Shown in pieces: positions 1-11,835 of a DNA stretch of 64,000 nucleotides. The notes under the pieces are model-generated. The model did no database searches. It saw only the letters and a program-made list of their open reading frames with translations, and was not told the origin of the DNA. Position 1 is the stretch's first letter. Each line of letters begins with the position of its first letter. Made by a program: the position numbers and the translations under genes. The stretch covers positions 60,001-124,000 of the forward strand of contig MNCI01007747.1 of assembly GCA_015680685.1 (NCBI GenBank), given 5' to 3'. The DNA is from Gnetum montanum. Taxonomy: Eukaryota; Streptophyta; Gnetopsida; Gnetales; Gnetaceae.

Positions 1-187
1 AACGTTTTGAACATTCCATTTTTGGTAAAGAGGTAAACCCCCCTTATTCCCCACTTACTAATTATAGTAAGCACATCATTTTTTTCCATTTTCATTTCCT
101 TTAAGATTTTTTGAATTCTATTCACTAAAATTTACTCCTATTTTATCATTTATAGCCTATTTTAAAGTCATTCTCAGCACTATAGCC
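1..187 (+). other. Untranslated leader of element A, with a weak primer-binding-site candidate
   Basis: This stretch precedes the gag start at 188. At about 18-45 a TTTTTGGTAAAGAGG stretch sits where the primer-binding site should be, roughly parallel to the TTTTTTGGTGCTAGAAGG of element B. No tRNA could be assigned, and the preceding bases (possible LTR end) were not found again near 14 kb, so this is only a candidate. The rest is AT-rich and non-coding. Confidence 0.3.
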
Positions 188-2950
188 ATGTCTTTCCAAA
201 ACTCCACCAAATTACCCTTCACCCTCACTAACAAAGATCATAGCCAACAAGCCATAAGGGTTTATGATCCTAAAAACCTAGCCATCATTGAGTGTAGGCA
301 ATATTTTAGGTTTGGAGAGGAGAGTCCTAATTTTTCAACCATAGATGAAGATCGTTATAACTTCATTTATGGTAAAATACAAGTAGGCATGCTAATTCCA
401 TGAATTGAAGCCAAGGCCAAAAGGGATTTTGAGCTCATACATAGGGATGGCAAAGAGTACATTCCTTTCCTATATAACCAAATTCCCCTTAACAACATCT
501 ATTCTATCATCCTAGCCCAATTTATTGATGTGGAAGAGGAAGATGACAGGCCTAGCTTTGAGGAACAACAGGAAGAGGAGGATGAATTTAAGGAGAAATC
601 TAAGCCTAAAAATATCTTGGAAGGACTATTCCAACAAAAATCCCCCAAATTCACAACACCTTCTTCTAGTGCTTTTGTTTTCTTCATGGGCATGGTGCCC
701 CCATCTTCCACTCCTTCCTACCCTACTATAGCAGATCCCATTCTAGTTATAGCCATACATCATACTCAACCAATGCCACAAACAATCAACTATAGCACAT
801 CAATGTCATTTACAACGTAGTCTTGATACATAAAACCATCAACGGTGGTTTTTACCACCAAAAATCCATTAACTACTCATGTGGGATCTACCATGGGACC
901 CCAAGCAACATAGGGGTCATATACCTCATAGGTCCTGATTGTGCCTCAAGTACTAGCACAAACATCATTTTCTTTGCTTGGCCCACAAGCCATAACCACA
1001 ATGTAACCTTTTCCTTCTATCATGAAACCCATAAGGAGGCCACAAGCCTCACAATAGATGCCACAACCTTATGTAGAAGGTTTGAAACCTATGGGGTCAT
1101 CGCAAGGCTTGGACCAAGCCTTCCAAATGATCCAAGACCTAATGGAGGAGTTGAAGAGGCTTAAAGCCTCTATCACACAAATTGTTAAGATTATGAACTT
1201 CTACTAGGATGATCTCATAAGTCCTATAGTCCCATCACTGACACTTATGGCTAGTGTCCCCATTTTCCAATTTAGCAAATATAATGAAGAAGGTGACCCT
1301 AATGCTCACCTTATTACCTTTTGATCTAAATATTTACTTTGACATTATACCATCATCAGGATTTTTGCTATGTATTTGACTAGGAAAGCACTTGATTGGT
1401 ATTGTGCATTGCCTAGAGGATCCATATCCTCTTTGGAGGAATTAGTAGCTTAGTTTGTCAGCCACTTCAAGTATAACTTGAAGTGTGACACAACACTTGA
1501 CCATCTCATGAAGGTCAAGCAAGGGCCCTTAGAACCTATATAGAAATTCATTTAGTAGTGGAATGAACTACTGAATAAAATACTAGAGCCCATAGCTAAA
1601 GTCCACTTATCCATATGCAAGGGAGAAATTAATGACTTCATCAAGCCCAAACTCTACTACCTTCATTCATGATCTCTTAGGCAATCATTCTCACAAACTA
1701 AAACTATAAAGGATGTCACGGAGTCTATTCATGATCTAGCCCATATAATATATAAAAACCAACACACTAGAAGAGATAAAGAAAAGATCAAACAAAGCAA
1801 CACTACCATAGTAACTATAACCAAGGAAGCAAAGACCACGAACTAAGAGCTGAAGGTTAATTCACCCAAGAGCCCCACCAACGACTACAATAACCAAGGA
1901 TCAACTTTTGGAACCACTACATCAACAATAAATAGACCTAAATTCAAAAGGAAGGACAAATCTAAATATACTAAATTTCCATTAAAACCATCTGAGTTGC
2001 TAGGGCAACCATTAAGAAGTGGATGTGTGCAACACAAAGAAATGATTGAAGCTGCTCGAAAGAAACACAAGTAACTATGCAAATTAGCCAAAGATTTGAG
2101 TTGGGCAATGAAGGATGATCCCAGTTGCCTAAATACTTCAGGCTAGACCACTTCTAAAATTATCATCAACTTCTTGGTCATGATATAGCCTTTTGCCTTG
2201 TGTTAAAGAATCACTTTAAAAGAATGATAGATATGGAGAAACTAGTCATAGATGCTTCTAACCTAGTTGGGCCACAAAACTAGTTGACGTAGGTTTGCAA
2301 AGACTAGTTGAATGCTAATGATAGCCCTTATGTTATTTCAACATTTAACATTGATGAAAATTAGAGACCTACAAGAGAACCATTCATGATTCAAGTACCC
2401 ATCTACAATGAAAGGACTTTAGCTTGCCATAGCTCAAGATCCCCCTTCGTTGTGAGAGTACCATCATGAATGCTTCAGCAAGGTCTTCCAACCCAATACA
2501 ACCCAAAAAACTGTAGCCCAACCAAATGCACAATGACCCCCTATGGTGGCCAATGCTACTACATCTTCCTTATAGCTGATGGATGGCAACCAAAAAACTA
2601 TAGCCAAACATAGGAAGAAGCATAAGCAAAAGCCTAATAATAAGGGAGACAAGCATATGGTTGCATGAAAGGAGGTGGATTCATTAAAGCTCACTCCCAT
2701 TTTGGAAATGCCCATGACCTTCTCTACCACATCCTCTTTAACCAACAAGCCATAGGAGAATACCAAATCCCCTAACCAAACAATACGAAAGAGCCACAAC
2801 AACCAAAGCCTAAAGTCAAAGTCCGTAATTTGGGATGCATGGAGGACGTAAAGCATAATTGGGGTGATAAGCCCATAGCCAAAAACAAAAAATTTGTTAG
2901 TGAAATGAACCAAGTTAGAAAATTTCTCAAGTAGAGAAACACAACCCTAA
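188..2950 (+). pseudogene. gag: gag of element A (Tat type), broken
   Basis: The start at 188 opens a frame that runs to 820 with one stop at 401-403; it resembles the gag N-terminus of element B (minus, from 52482), including a shared FELIH/FEFIY stretch and an acidic Glu/Asp-rich segment at about 530-600. A Pro/Thr-rich region follows to about 1164. The capsid-like core lies at about 1240-1760, with a KYNEEGDPNAH motif (B: KYNGEGDPNAH) and a DWYCALP motif. Near 2150-2240 there is a His/Cys segment (YHQLLGHDIAFC) of the kind that ends Tat gag. Many stops are TAG where CAG (Gln) is expected, for example near 1453 and 1542-1557. Lysine/Asn-rich linkers join the parts. Not functional. Confidence 0.75.
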
Positions 2951-2952
2951 GC

Positions 2953-3470
2953 TTGTATGACTTAATCATGACTTTGACCATGCATCATGAGGCACTAGTC
3001 AAAATGTTGACCTCCATATCCATTAGTGAGGATATTCCTACTAACAAGGAAGCCATCCATGTAGTGATGATTTCTCCCTCATCAAGGAAGGAGAAGTTAA
3101 CACCCTTAACATTTCATGATAGTGAAATTAAGGTTAATCCTTAGAATGGAAAAGTGACTACAACCCCCTTATTAATAACCATAGGTGTGAAAAAATTTAA
3201 AATACATCAGGTGCATGTTGATGATGGAGCTGCAACAATGTCATCCTATGCACTATCATTGAATGCTTAAGCTTAACTAAGCAGGTACAATCTACAACCA
3301 CCATAGCTCTTAAGTCCTTCAATAGATTAAGAGTTTTCATCAAGAGGTATATCTCCTTAGATATTATAGCCAGAGAACAATTCCCTACAACCACCAACTT
3401 CTTGATGGTGGAAGACACATCAAGATTCAACTTGATCTTAGGAAGACCTTGGTTGGCTAGGGAAACTTGT
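2953..3470 (+). pseudogene. Aspartic protease region of element A
   Basis: Reading plus-strand frames gives a segment related to the protease region of element B (49537-48704, minus): both start with MYDLIMT or LYNLVMN followed by HHE.LV.ML. The active-site-like stretch HVDDGAA lies near 3215-3240 and the flap/C-terminal stretch FNLILGRPWLA near 3427-3460. A frameshift or stop separates these halves at about 3240-3300. Reading ends near 3470, where AT-rich sequence and the first minisatellite array begin. The retroviral-type protease would have cleaved the gag-pol polyprotein; this copy cannot. Confidence 0.65.
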
Positions 3471-3587
3471 CCTTTGCAGTTTATTATATCTTTGTTATTT
3501 TATGCATGTAGCCTAAGTTTTTTTATATTTTTTCTTATTTACTATAGCCTTTATTATGATAAAAAAATCCTATATTTCATATAAATA

Positions 3588-3716
3588 TACTAAGATGTTA
3601 GACTGACATTAACATTTGCTAAGACGTTAAATTGACACTATGGTCCACTAGGACCTTAAACTAGCATTATGGCTTGCTATGGCCTTAAATTAGCAATGTA
3701 GCTACAATCACACAAT
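3588..3716 (+). repeat. Dyad minisatellite array A1 (after protease)
   Basis: About four degenerate units of roughly 36 bp, each built as a short inverted repeat followed by TTAAACTAGCA. The clearest unit reads GGTCCACTAGGACC then TTAAACTAGCAT at about 3642-3667, and the next reads GGCTTGCTATGGCC then TTAAATTAGCA. The same motif recurs at 9778-9870 and 13225-13315 in A and at three matching places in element B. Confidence 0.7.
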
Positions 3717-4170
3717 ATAACCTATGCTTGCAATGCCCTAAACCTACCAAACATCTTGTTTATTATGACACTTCCTTTTGTCAATTATCTATTAAATGTT
3801 ATAACCAAAAACAACATAGTTGTTTTCAATATTCACTACTACTATAAATGCATATAGTCAAAAATAAAACCAAAATATAAATTTAAAGTTAAAATGTTCA
3901 TTACATAGCCATGGCTACAATGTGTAGCAAGAATGTCAAAGAATTACAACCATACATAACATAGTCTTGGCTAACCATAGCCATCAACATAAAAATAAAA
4001 ACAAATAGCCAACAAGATAAACTGAAGGAGGCGGCTGAGTGGCATCTAGAGGAGGAAGTGCTAGGTCATTCTCACCATTACCATTGGGGCAGCCAATGTT
4101 TCTGAAGGCCTAAAATGTAATAACATATAGTGAGTTAGTAAACCATAGCCAAAACAATGACTTAAAACAA

Positions 4171-4600
4171 AAACATTGTGACCAATTAGAATTTCTTAAC
4201 AAGTTTGGAAAACATTCTAGTTGAATGTGAAATTACCCTTTATAAAAAGCTCTAAGGTGTTTATCTAAATTAGCTTAAGAAATTTCACAAAATAAAAGAC
4301 ATTATTACAACCTTTCAAAGAAAAAATATTATGACCTATTAGAGTTACTTAGCAAATTTAGATAAAACATTTAGTTAGAGGTGAAATTAGCCTCTGTAAA
4401 AAGCTCTAAGGTGTTTTTCTAAATTAGTCTAAGTATTTCCATAAGAAAACTTTATTATAACCTTTCATAACCTTACATCATGACCAATTAAAATTTCTTA
4501 ACAAATTTGGAAAAAAACTTCCTAAGTTAAAGGGGAAATTAGCCTCTATAAAAAGCTCTTAGATGTTTATCTAAATTACGTTAAGAAATTCCATAAAAAT
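4171..4600. repeat. Three diverged units of about 150 bp in spacer of element A
   Basis: Units begin near 4171, 4331 and 4475 with GACCAATTAGAATTTCTTA or a close variant and continue through AAAAAGCTCTAAGGTGTTT and TCTAAATTAG. The spacing is 160 then 144 bp. No coding sequence is visible. The flanking stretch 3717-4170 is AT-rich and unassigned. Confidence 0.65.
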
Positions 4601-4664
4601 GTTGTTACCATCTTTTTTAGCCTTTTTGGCTAGAGTTTCATGGCCCAAAACTATGTCTTAGTCT

Positions 4665-4920
4665 AAATTATGCATAAATTTGGTAAAAACATGCACGTTA
4701 TGGATAAATTTAGAAAATAGCATCTCAATTATGCATAAATTTGGTAAAAACATGCATGTTATGGATAAATTTAGAAAATAGCATCTAAATTATGCATAAA
4801 TTTAGAAAAAATAAAGCACAAGTTTAGAAAAAACATCTTAATTATGCAAACCATGGATAAATGTGGAAAAGTCATCTAAGCTATGGACAAATTTAGAAAA
4901 AGCATCATAAACATAGAAAA
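4665..4920. repeat. 61-bp tandem repeat in spacer of element A
   Basis: ATGCATAAATTTGGTAAAAA recurs at 4670, 4731 and (variant) 4792, a period of 61 bp. Half-units of about 30 bp (GGATAAATTTAGAAAA) continue with growing divergence to about 4920. AT-rich, no open frame. From 4921 to about 6020 I see only AT-rich non-coding sequence apart from a plus-strand ORF at 5856-6089 that I do not trust. Confidence 0.65.
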
Positions 4921-6026
4921 AATCCATGTAGCCATAGTAAAAGCTTATTTAAAATAGTAAAAGCTTTTATGCTTCTTAAAAAAGAAAAATTAAGCATTAG
5001 TTTTACATGTTCACAAAAGAAAAACATAAGTTATACATATCAACCACTTCCATTTCCAAATGGGTAATGCACTACAACCATGATTTTTCCTTGTTCACAT
5101 AACCCTAGCAAAAAAAATTATCAAAAATTTGTTTGAAATCCAAAAAAAGTGATTCCACTACCACTTGAAATCTTAAATTGAGCCCTATGTACCCATCCTT
5201 AGAAGATGTTCAAGACCTTTGTCGTTTATGAACAAAAAGTTTGTTAATTTGGACAATAATCCAAAAATGGCACAAACATCCTTATTACACATGCTTAGTA
5301 AAATATTCATTTTAAGTCCAATTAAAGTGATTCCACCTCTATTGGAAAGCTAAAGCTAAAGCCTACTTAGCCATAACCTTTTCTATTTCCTTATAAACAT
5401 TCACAAAACTTCATGAATTTACAAAATCGGCACAAATAACCTAATTGTGCAACATTAGTAAAACAACCATAAATTCTTCATTTCATGGTCGAATTAAACA
5501 AGAAAATAGCCATCAAAAATATTAAACAAAGGGCCAAAAATCCATAATTGTTAATTTTACAAATTTTTAGTTGTTATACCAAGAAAAAATGCACAACATT
5601 ACTTTCTTTTTCATGCTAAAACTTAAAAAAACCTCAAAGCCTAAATTTCATATAATCATGGAAACAATCGAAATAGTCAAAACCATTGAAACCCATTGAA
5701 TTCACACCAAAATAATGGTGTAAGATTTTGTTAAAATTTACTTTTAACAACTATTAAGGTATAGATCTAAAAAAATGGCCATACCCAAAAATTTTGGAAA
5801 AAAAGCATGAAACAAAAAACCCTATTTTTAAAATCAAATCTACAAAGCTAAAACAATGAAACAACCTTGCATCCATGTGGAAATGGCCAAAATGGAAGGT
5901 GGGATTTCATTAGAATTCCATTTTAATCCCTCTGCTGGAGTATATCTGGAAAAATCAGCCTTAACACATGCAAAACAAAACTTCAAAAACCTTAGAAAAG
6001 AGGAAAAGATAGGTAAAAATGCCTAC

Positions 6027-6154
6027 CTTGGAGTAGCAAAAAAGGAAGCCTGGATGGAGATGGGCCTAGGTACCTCTTCTAGCTCCTGAGCATGTTCATC
6101 CACATTCTGAATCACTGGGTTTTGAGTCTTTTCCTCTCATTTCTTTGGTTCCAT
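6027..6154 (-). pseudogene. Antisense first exon in spacer of element A
   Basis: On the strand opposite to element A, an ATG at 6154 opens 42 codons (with one TGA at codon 6) that end at 6027 in AAG|GTAGGC, a good 5' splice site. The peptide begins MEPKK and contains the segment NVDEHAQELEEVPRPIS. Its placement, as a short antisense start exon with a donor inside the protease-RT spacer, parallels exon 1 of the antisense gene of element B (43412-43513). No later exons were recognised downstream (lower coordinates), where only repeats remain. No clear TATA box was found upstream. The function is unknown. Confidence 0.4.
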
Positions 6155-6689
6155 GGCAAGCTCAATGCTGGGAATGGTTAAAAATTGAGAATGAGAGATC
6201 AACACTAGATATGAGGAAGGTGGGAGGCTTCCACACTAAGAATTTTTTGTTGCTACCACAAGAACCTCTACTAGAACTCTCCTCCACTATTTTGTTGATG
6301 TAGAATGAAAATTATAATGAAAACTTATGAGATTCCATAATAAAATCACATCTAAAACCTAAAAACATAGCTTAAAATCCTAGATAGAAATTTAGTGCAC
6401 CATAACTACAAGTGTACTAAAGTATGAGGGAAATTCTAGTTCATATTGGTTTTGGCTGGGAAACAACTTCACGTTTTGAAATTTTAAATTTTTTGATTGT
6501 TGCCCTCACCCTGTTCTTTCATTCTTAAACAAAACTTACACTAACGGTAAGATTTTTGTTAATTTTGACTCTTAACATCTTATGGCAACCTTAAACCCAT
6601 GAAACATGTCTATTATATTATAAATTCATTAGAATTAAAAATATTTTTCTATTTTTAGTGACCCAAACCTACCTTTTTCAACCCCATAG

Positions 6690-9400
6690 ATTTCCATGCT
6701 AGGGTAGTAGTGCCTAGCATGGAAGAAGGGGGATAACACTCACTCTTACCTCCCAACATCCATATAGCACAAGTTTTATCCAAAAATGGACCCCATATGA
6801 CATAGAATCCCTCCGAACATCTCCAAGAACCTTAGAACCCCACCAAACCTAGTTAAAACTAGTTAAAATTAGTTGAAATCTAGGATTTGGTGTTTTCCAT
6901 AATGGGGAAAGATTATTCCATGCTTAGCCTCTAACCATCAACATGAATAGATAGGGGGAATCCAAAAATAACATAAAGTGATGACCATTTCTTAATGCTT
7001 GGTGGTCCCTAGACCTTGTCAAAATTGTATGGAGCTTTTGAAAGCCCCAAAATTGGTCAAACATGGCACAAAAATATCATCCCATTCACATCCACATTGT
7101 AGCCACCATGCCCAGCATTGAAGATAGGGCGAAGATTACATCAGATACTTAGAAGCCTCCATATCATCAAATCTTAACACCGAACATTGACCGTTGACAC
7201 AGCAACCCAAGAGGTTGACATGCATGATTAATCAACTATCGATTTAGCCTAGATCTAACTTTGTTTACTAAAGGAGACCTCTTCCATGTTGCGCCTTCCA
7301 CCCTTAGCGTGAATGGAAGGGGGGAAGCCTAAAACCCCCCTAATAGCTTTCAAAATGACCAAATCTTAACCGTAGGCACTAATGGCCAATGACAACAATC
7401 CTATGGACACTCATGCATAGCTAGAATAATCATAAAAAGATAAACATTACCATTTCCTGATTTTACACACTATGCATCAAAGCTCCAATGTGGAAAAATG
7501 AGGAAAAGCCAAAAAGTTTCTTGATGATCCTTGAAACAATCACACCTCAACATCAAATGGTAGTAGTTGACAGTGGAAACCTTAGAAACCTACATGCATG
7601 AATGAATGTGATCAAAAAGGGCCAAAAATATTTTCCCCAAAATTTTCACATTTGGCATTAAATCCTAGCATGGAAAAAATGAGGGAAGCCAAAACATTAC
7701 CTAATAACGCTCATAAAAATGAAATTTTAACATCAAGTATTAGCAATCGATGGTAGCAAGCTTAGTAGCTTGCATACATGATTGAAAGTGATCAAAAAAG
7801 GCCAAGAACCTTTTCCCAAAATTTTTCACACTAATCATGGAATTCCTAGAATGGAAAAATATGGGGAACCCCAAAAACCACTCATTGAACTTCAAAACAA
7901 TGAAATTTTAACACCAGGCATTGACCATCATCACTAGCAACCTTAGGGAACTACATGCATGACTAAAAATGACGCAAAAAGATAAAAATTTATTCCCCCC
8001 NNNNNCCAATTTCCATTCTAAGAACACTATCCTCAATGTGGAAAAATATGGGAAAGCTCTAAATCACTCAAAAAACCTATAAACTAACTAGTTTTAACTT
8101 CAAACCGTTGTCTTCAATGTTAGTAGCGCTAAAGGTTGACATGCATAGTTGGTTGGAGTCAAAACTGGGCTAGATTTGAGTTTTATGATTTCTTCACATT
8201 GGTAATTTCTCCCTGCATGTTCATCAACTTTGAAATTAAAGGGAAGACCCATTTGGAATCCATAACAACCTTAGAACCACATTAACTAAACTTGCATATG
8301 CTCTAGGACCCTACTGACATCATTTAAAGCCTTCAAACTTCAAGAAACTGATGTCAAAAGGTCAAAAAATGATTCCTCCTAGTTTTCTACATTGATCATC
8401 TTAGTCCCAACATGGAAAAATGGGGGAAGTCCAAAACATTCTTAGAAATGTCCAAAATTTTCAAAACGTAACATGAAACCTTGGTCCTTGACTCTAGTGG
8501 CCTCAGAGGCTAACATGCACAATCAATTGAGGTTAAAATTGGCCTAGATGAAAGATGCATAATTCTTTCATGCTAAAGATCCCTTTTTCCAAACTGAGGA
8601 TAGTATCCCTAGCATGAAAACTCAAGGGGAACTTATTTGGAGTTTCAAAACACCTCAAAATGACATTAAATGATCTTTCATGCACTTTAGAACCCTCGTA
8701 ATAGTCATTAGAGCCCTTAAACTTCATGAGACTAATCCCAAATGGCCAAAAAGTGGTTCCTCCTAGCTTCCTATGCTAATATCTCCATCTTTAGCATGAA
8801 AAAATGGGGGAAGTTAAAAAACCACTTAGAGATGCCCAAAACTGCTAAATTTTGACATGCATCCGTAGGCCTTGACCCTGGCAACTTCAAGAGATGACAT
8901 TCTTGGCTGATTGTGATCTAAATTGGCCTAGATCTAGGTTTCTTGCTTCTTTCACATTGGAGTAACTTCCCTAGCATGGAAACAAAGGGGAAAATATTCT
9001 TTTCTTCTTTTAATCATAAGATGACACACCTGAAAGCCAAAGATCAATGTTAGAGAAGCCTAGGACATCATAGCCTCAAGGTTTTTCTTGTATGACCTCA
9101 TCTCAACCTTCAAAACTAATTCCCCCCTATTCTTCTATACTAGAGTAACTCCCCTATCATGGAAACAAGGGGGAAAGACCTTAAGTACTCTAAAATAGCC
9201 TTCAAACATGCCTAAAATTAGGTAGAAACTTGCAGAATCAAAGTCTATAGTGGTAGGGGCCTAGAGACCTAGTCAAAGTGCCCCTAAACCACTTTGGATT
9301 TACAAAAAAGGTGTCCCCTATTTTTCCACATTGAGGATACAATGCCTAGAATGGAAAAAGTGGGGGAAAGCCATTTTGACACATCTTGACACTGAAAATT
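6690..9400. repeat. Diverged satellite-like array, about 15 units of about 188 bp
   Basis: A core of the type (C)TAG(C)ATGGAAAAATGGGGGAAG recurs near 6715, 6898, 7108, 7304, 7486, 7668, 7850, 8036, 8222, 8412, 8600, 8794, 8974, 9158 and 9350, giving a mean spacing of about 188 bp. Other shared words are GACATGCATGATTG and TTTCACATTG. Some units (6898, 8222) are weak. There is no coding sequence. Five Ns at 8001-8005 mark a small gap. Related words recur in the 3' LTR of A near 13780-13910. The stretch 9401-9777 is non-coding and otherwise unremarkable. Confidence 0.7.
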
Positions 9401-9777
9401 TCCTCAAATTGCCTTGGAACGAAGTCGAGAGATGCACAAGTTCTAAATTTGGACTCCAACTACCCAGTTGACCACGTTTAACCTTATTTTTGCTTTGATT
9501 TTGGTTCTCCATGATAAACTAGCAAAAACCTAATCATATTTGGCTATACTAACTAGATTTTATCATATATAACCTATTTTTCTTGATTTTTTCGTTATTA
9601 CATAATGTTTTGGCTTATTTTTGGACTTATGTTGCCTTGTTGACCTTGTTAACCTTCTATGACCTTTATATAGCCTCATATGTTTATCTTATTATAGTTG
9701 TATTTACCTTTTCTTGGCTGTTAAATGGTATCAAATAGTGGAATTTGACCTTCCTTGACCACTATTAAACACCATAT

Positions 9778-9870
9778 CATCATGGCCTGCTAAGGCCTTA
9801 AACTAGTATCCTAGTCCACCAAGATCATAAACTGGCATCATGGCTTGATAAGGCCTTAAATAGCAAAATT
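9778..9870 (+). repeat. Dyad minisatellite array A2 (before RT)
   Basis: Three to four degenerate units, for example GGCCTGCTAAGGCC followed by TTAAACTAGTAT, then a unit ending CATAAACTGGCATC and one reading GGCTTGATAAGGCC followed by TTAAATAGCA. Same motif and orientation as A1 and A3. The stretch 9871-10180 between the array and the pol frame shows no clear feature. Confidence 0.65.
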
Positions 9871-10179
9871 TTGGCCTTTATTGATCATTTGTAGCCTTAT
9901 ACTTCCCCTTTATTGACCTTTATGTGATCTTTGTTTGCCTCTGTTGCACTTTGCTGAATTGACCTTATCTCATTGATGCCCTTGGATGGCCTTGATTGCA
10001 TTAGATTTGTATTTGTTTTATGGAATTTTTAACATTATTTATTTACTTTTACCTATGTGACACTTAATATGCTTTTGGTTGACATGCAAGATCAAAGTAT
10101 GAGTACCTAGGAGAAAATTAGTTTCCCCTTGTGTCTGCATGGACCTCATGATGATATTAAATGATGTATCGATCCTAAT

Positions 10180-11310
10180 TACCTAGATCTTGAGCCTGCG
10201 AGTCTTGTAGCCTCAATAGAGAGACCTCTAGAATGGCCAAAAGACCTAGTCAAAACTCTTGGCTTAGAAGAAGGAGACATAATTGAATACTCTCTAGTTG
10301 AGGTTCCTATCAAAACACATAGTGGTAAGGAGAAAACCCTTTAACTAAGTTCCTCACTAGAGCCTCAATATGCCCAAGACACCACCAAAGTCTTATAGAA
10401 CAACATTAAGGCATTTTCATGGTGACATGAAGATATGCTAGGCATAGACCCATGTCTAGTCTAGCATAATATCATACTGGATCCTATCATTAGATCATTT
10501 AAGCAAAAAGTGTAAAAGATTAGACCTGATTTGGCCTTGGTAATTCATGATGAAATCTCAAAGCTCTACCAAGCAAGTTTCATTTAGGCCCTTGATAGTT
10601 CATGACTACTACTACTATTTTGATTATCCAAAATAGTAGTAGTTCCTATGAAAAATTGGAGTATCTATATTTGCATTCATTTTCAAGACATGAATAAGGA
10701 AAATATCAAGGATGACTTCCCTTTTCCTAGTATTAAAGATCTATGCATATTTGTGTTCCACGGATGACTTCCCTTTTCCTAGTATTAAAGAGATTCAGGG
10801 ATTACAAGGCAAATTATAGTGTATTCATAGGTTTATTGCTAGGCTTACAAATAAGTTGTAGCCCATGCAACACTTCCTTAAGAAATGAGTTCACTATGAG
10901 CGGATGGCTTAATGCTAAGAGGCCTTTGAAAATGTTAAGCAAGAGTTGACACAACTACCAATACTCTATCCTCTACAAGAGGGTAAACTATTTTACATTT
11001 ATCTTTCCATATTTGATACATCCATTACCTCTCTATTCTATCAAAAACATGATGAAAAAGCAAAAATGCTTATATACTACCTTAGCAACACATTAGTTTC
11101 CCAAGAGACTCAATACACTGATGTGGAGAAGTATCTTCTAGCACTAGTCTTCTCTTTGAAGAAATTGAGACACTACCTCTTTAGAACACAAGTGAACATA
11201 ATATGCAAGGATAACATACTCAGAGCCATAATGACCGACATCTATAAAAGTAGATGTATATCCCAATGGAAAGCCATAACCATGGAGTTTGGCCTCCATT
11301 ACATCTCTCA
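10180..11310 (+). pseudogene. pol: Reverse transcriptase and first RNase H of element A, RT core deleted
   Basis: The frame enters RT at about 10440-10610 (PDLALVIHDEISKLYQASFI), the usual start of a Ty3/gypsy RT, and reaches DDFPFPSIK near 10711-10737. The catalytic palm with its YVDD box is missing: the frame resumes at about 10790 with EIQGLQGK, IHRFIARLTNKL and MQHFLKK, which belong to the RT thumb/connection. The junction carries a 30-bp direct repeat (10710-10739 and 10762-10791). RNase H follows (FYIYLSIFDTS, TDVEKYLLALVFSLKKLRHY) to about 11310. Stops and shifts are present. RT would have copied the element RNA; this copy cannot. Confidence 0.75.
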
Positions 11311-11406
11311 ATCCTCAACNACTTGGTCATCAACAGGTGAAACTGTGAGTTGTATAGCCATAGCTTGACCTTTTGTTGAGGATTGAGAGATGTAATGGAG
11401 GTCAAA
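11288..11406. other. 32-bp inverted repeat flanked by single Ns, probable assembly artefact
   Basis: Arms at 11288-11319 and 11375-11406 are reverse complements with one mismatch, and single Ns sit right at their edges (11320 and 11407). The arm sequence is RNase H coding sequence that would be expected once. The simplest reading is a misjoined or reverse-inserted read end during gap closure. Confidence 0.6.
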
Positions 11407-11429
11407 NTAATGAACACATTAACATAGTT

Positions 11430-11835
11430 AGCCAAGTGCCTGAGGGTTATGAGGTAGTAATGAACTTTGATAGAGCTTCAACTACCCATGGGGCTAGTGT
11501 TGTTTCCATCATAATGTTTCCAACTAGTGAGATCTAACCCTTTTCCTATTGTTCTAGGTTTCCATGTACGAACAACATAGTGGAATGTGATGGTTTGATA
11601 AGAGGGATAATGGTAGCTCATGACCTAGGAATTAGATGACTAGCCATCAAAGGGGATTCACAACTCATGGTTAACCAAGTAACCAAAGTCTATGCATGCA
11701 AAGATAAGCACTTACAACCTTATTGTGATCTAAGAAAGTATTTATTATAGCAATTCATAAACATTGATCTCCAACACATACCTAGAAACAAAAACACCAT
11801 AGCTGATGCAATTGCAACATTATCCCTTAGTGTGA
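11430..11835 (+). pseudogene. Second RNase H domain of element A (Tat hallmark)
   Basis: The frame reads VVMNFDRAS, TNNIVECDGL, AIKGDSQLMVNQV and NTIADAIA in order. The Asp, Glu, Asp and Asp in those blocks sit where the four catalytic residues of RNase H sit, so the active-site residues all appear conserved despite three in-frame stops. It follows the first RNase H and precedes integrase, the arrangement of dual-RNase-H Tat elements. In element B nearly all of this domain is deleted. Confidence 0.75.

Noticed and set aside
499-731. Minus and alternative-frame ORFs over the acidic part of gag in A
   Set aside because: Low-complexity shadows (Ser-rich and Arg/Lys-rich) of the Glu-rich gag frame at 530-820.
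5856-6089. Plus-strand ORF of 77 codons in the spacer of A
   Set aside because: It overlaps the antisense exon on the other strand, has no recognisable domain, and lies in sequence rich in tandem repeats; likely chance.
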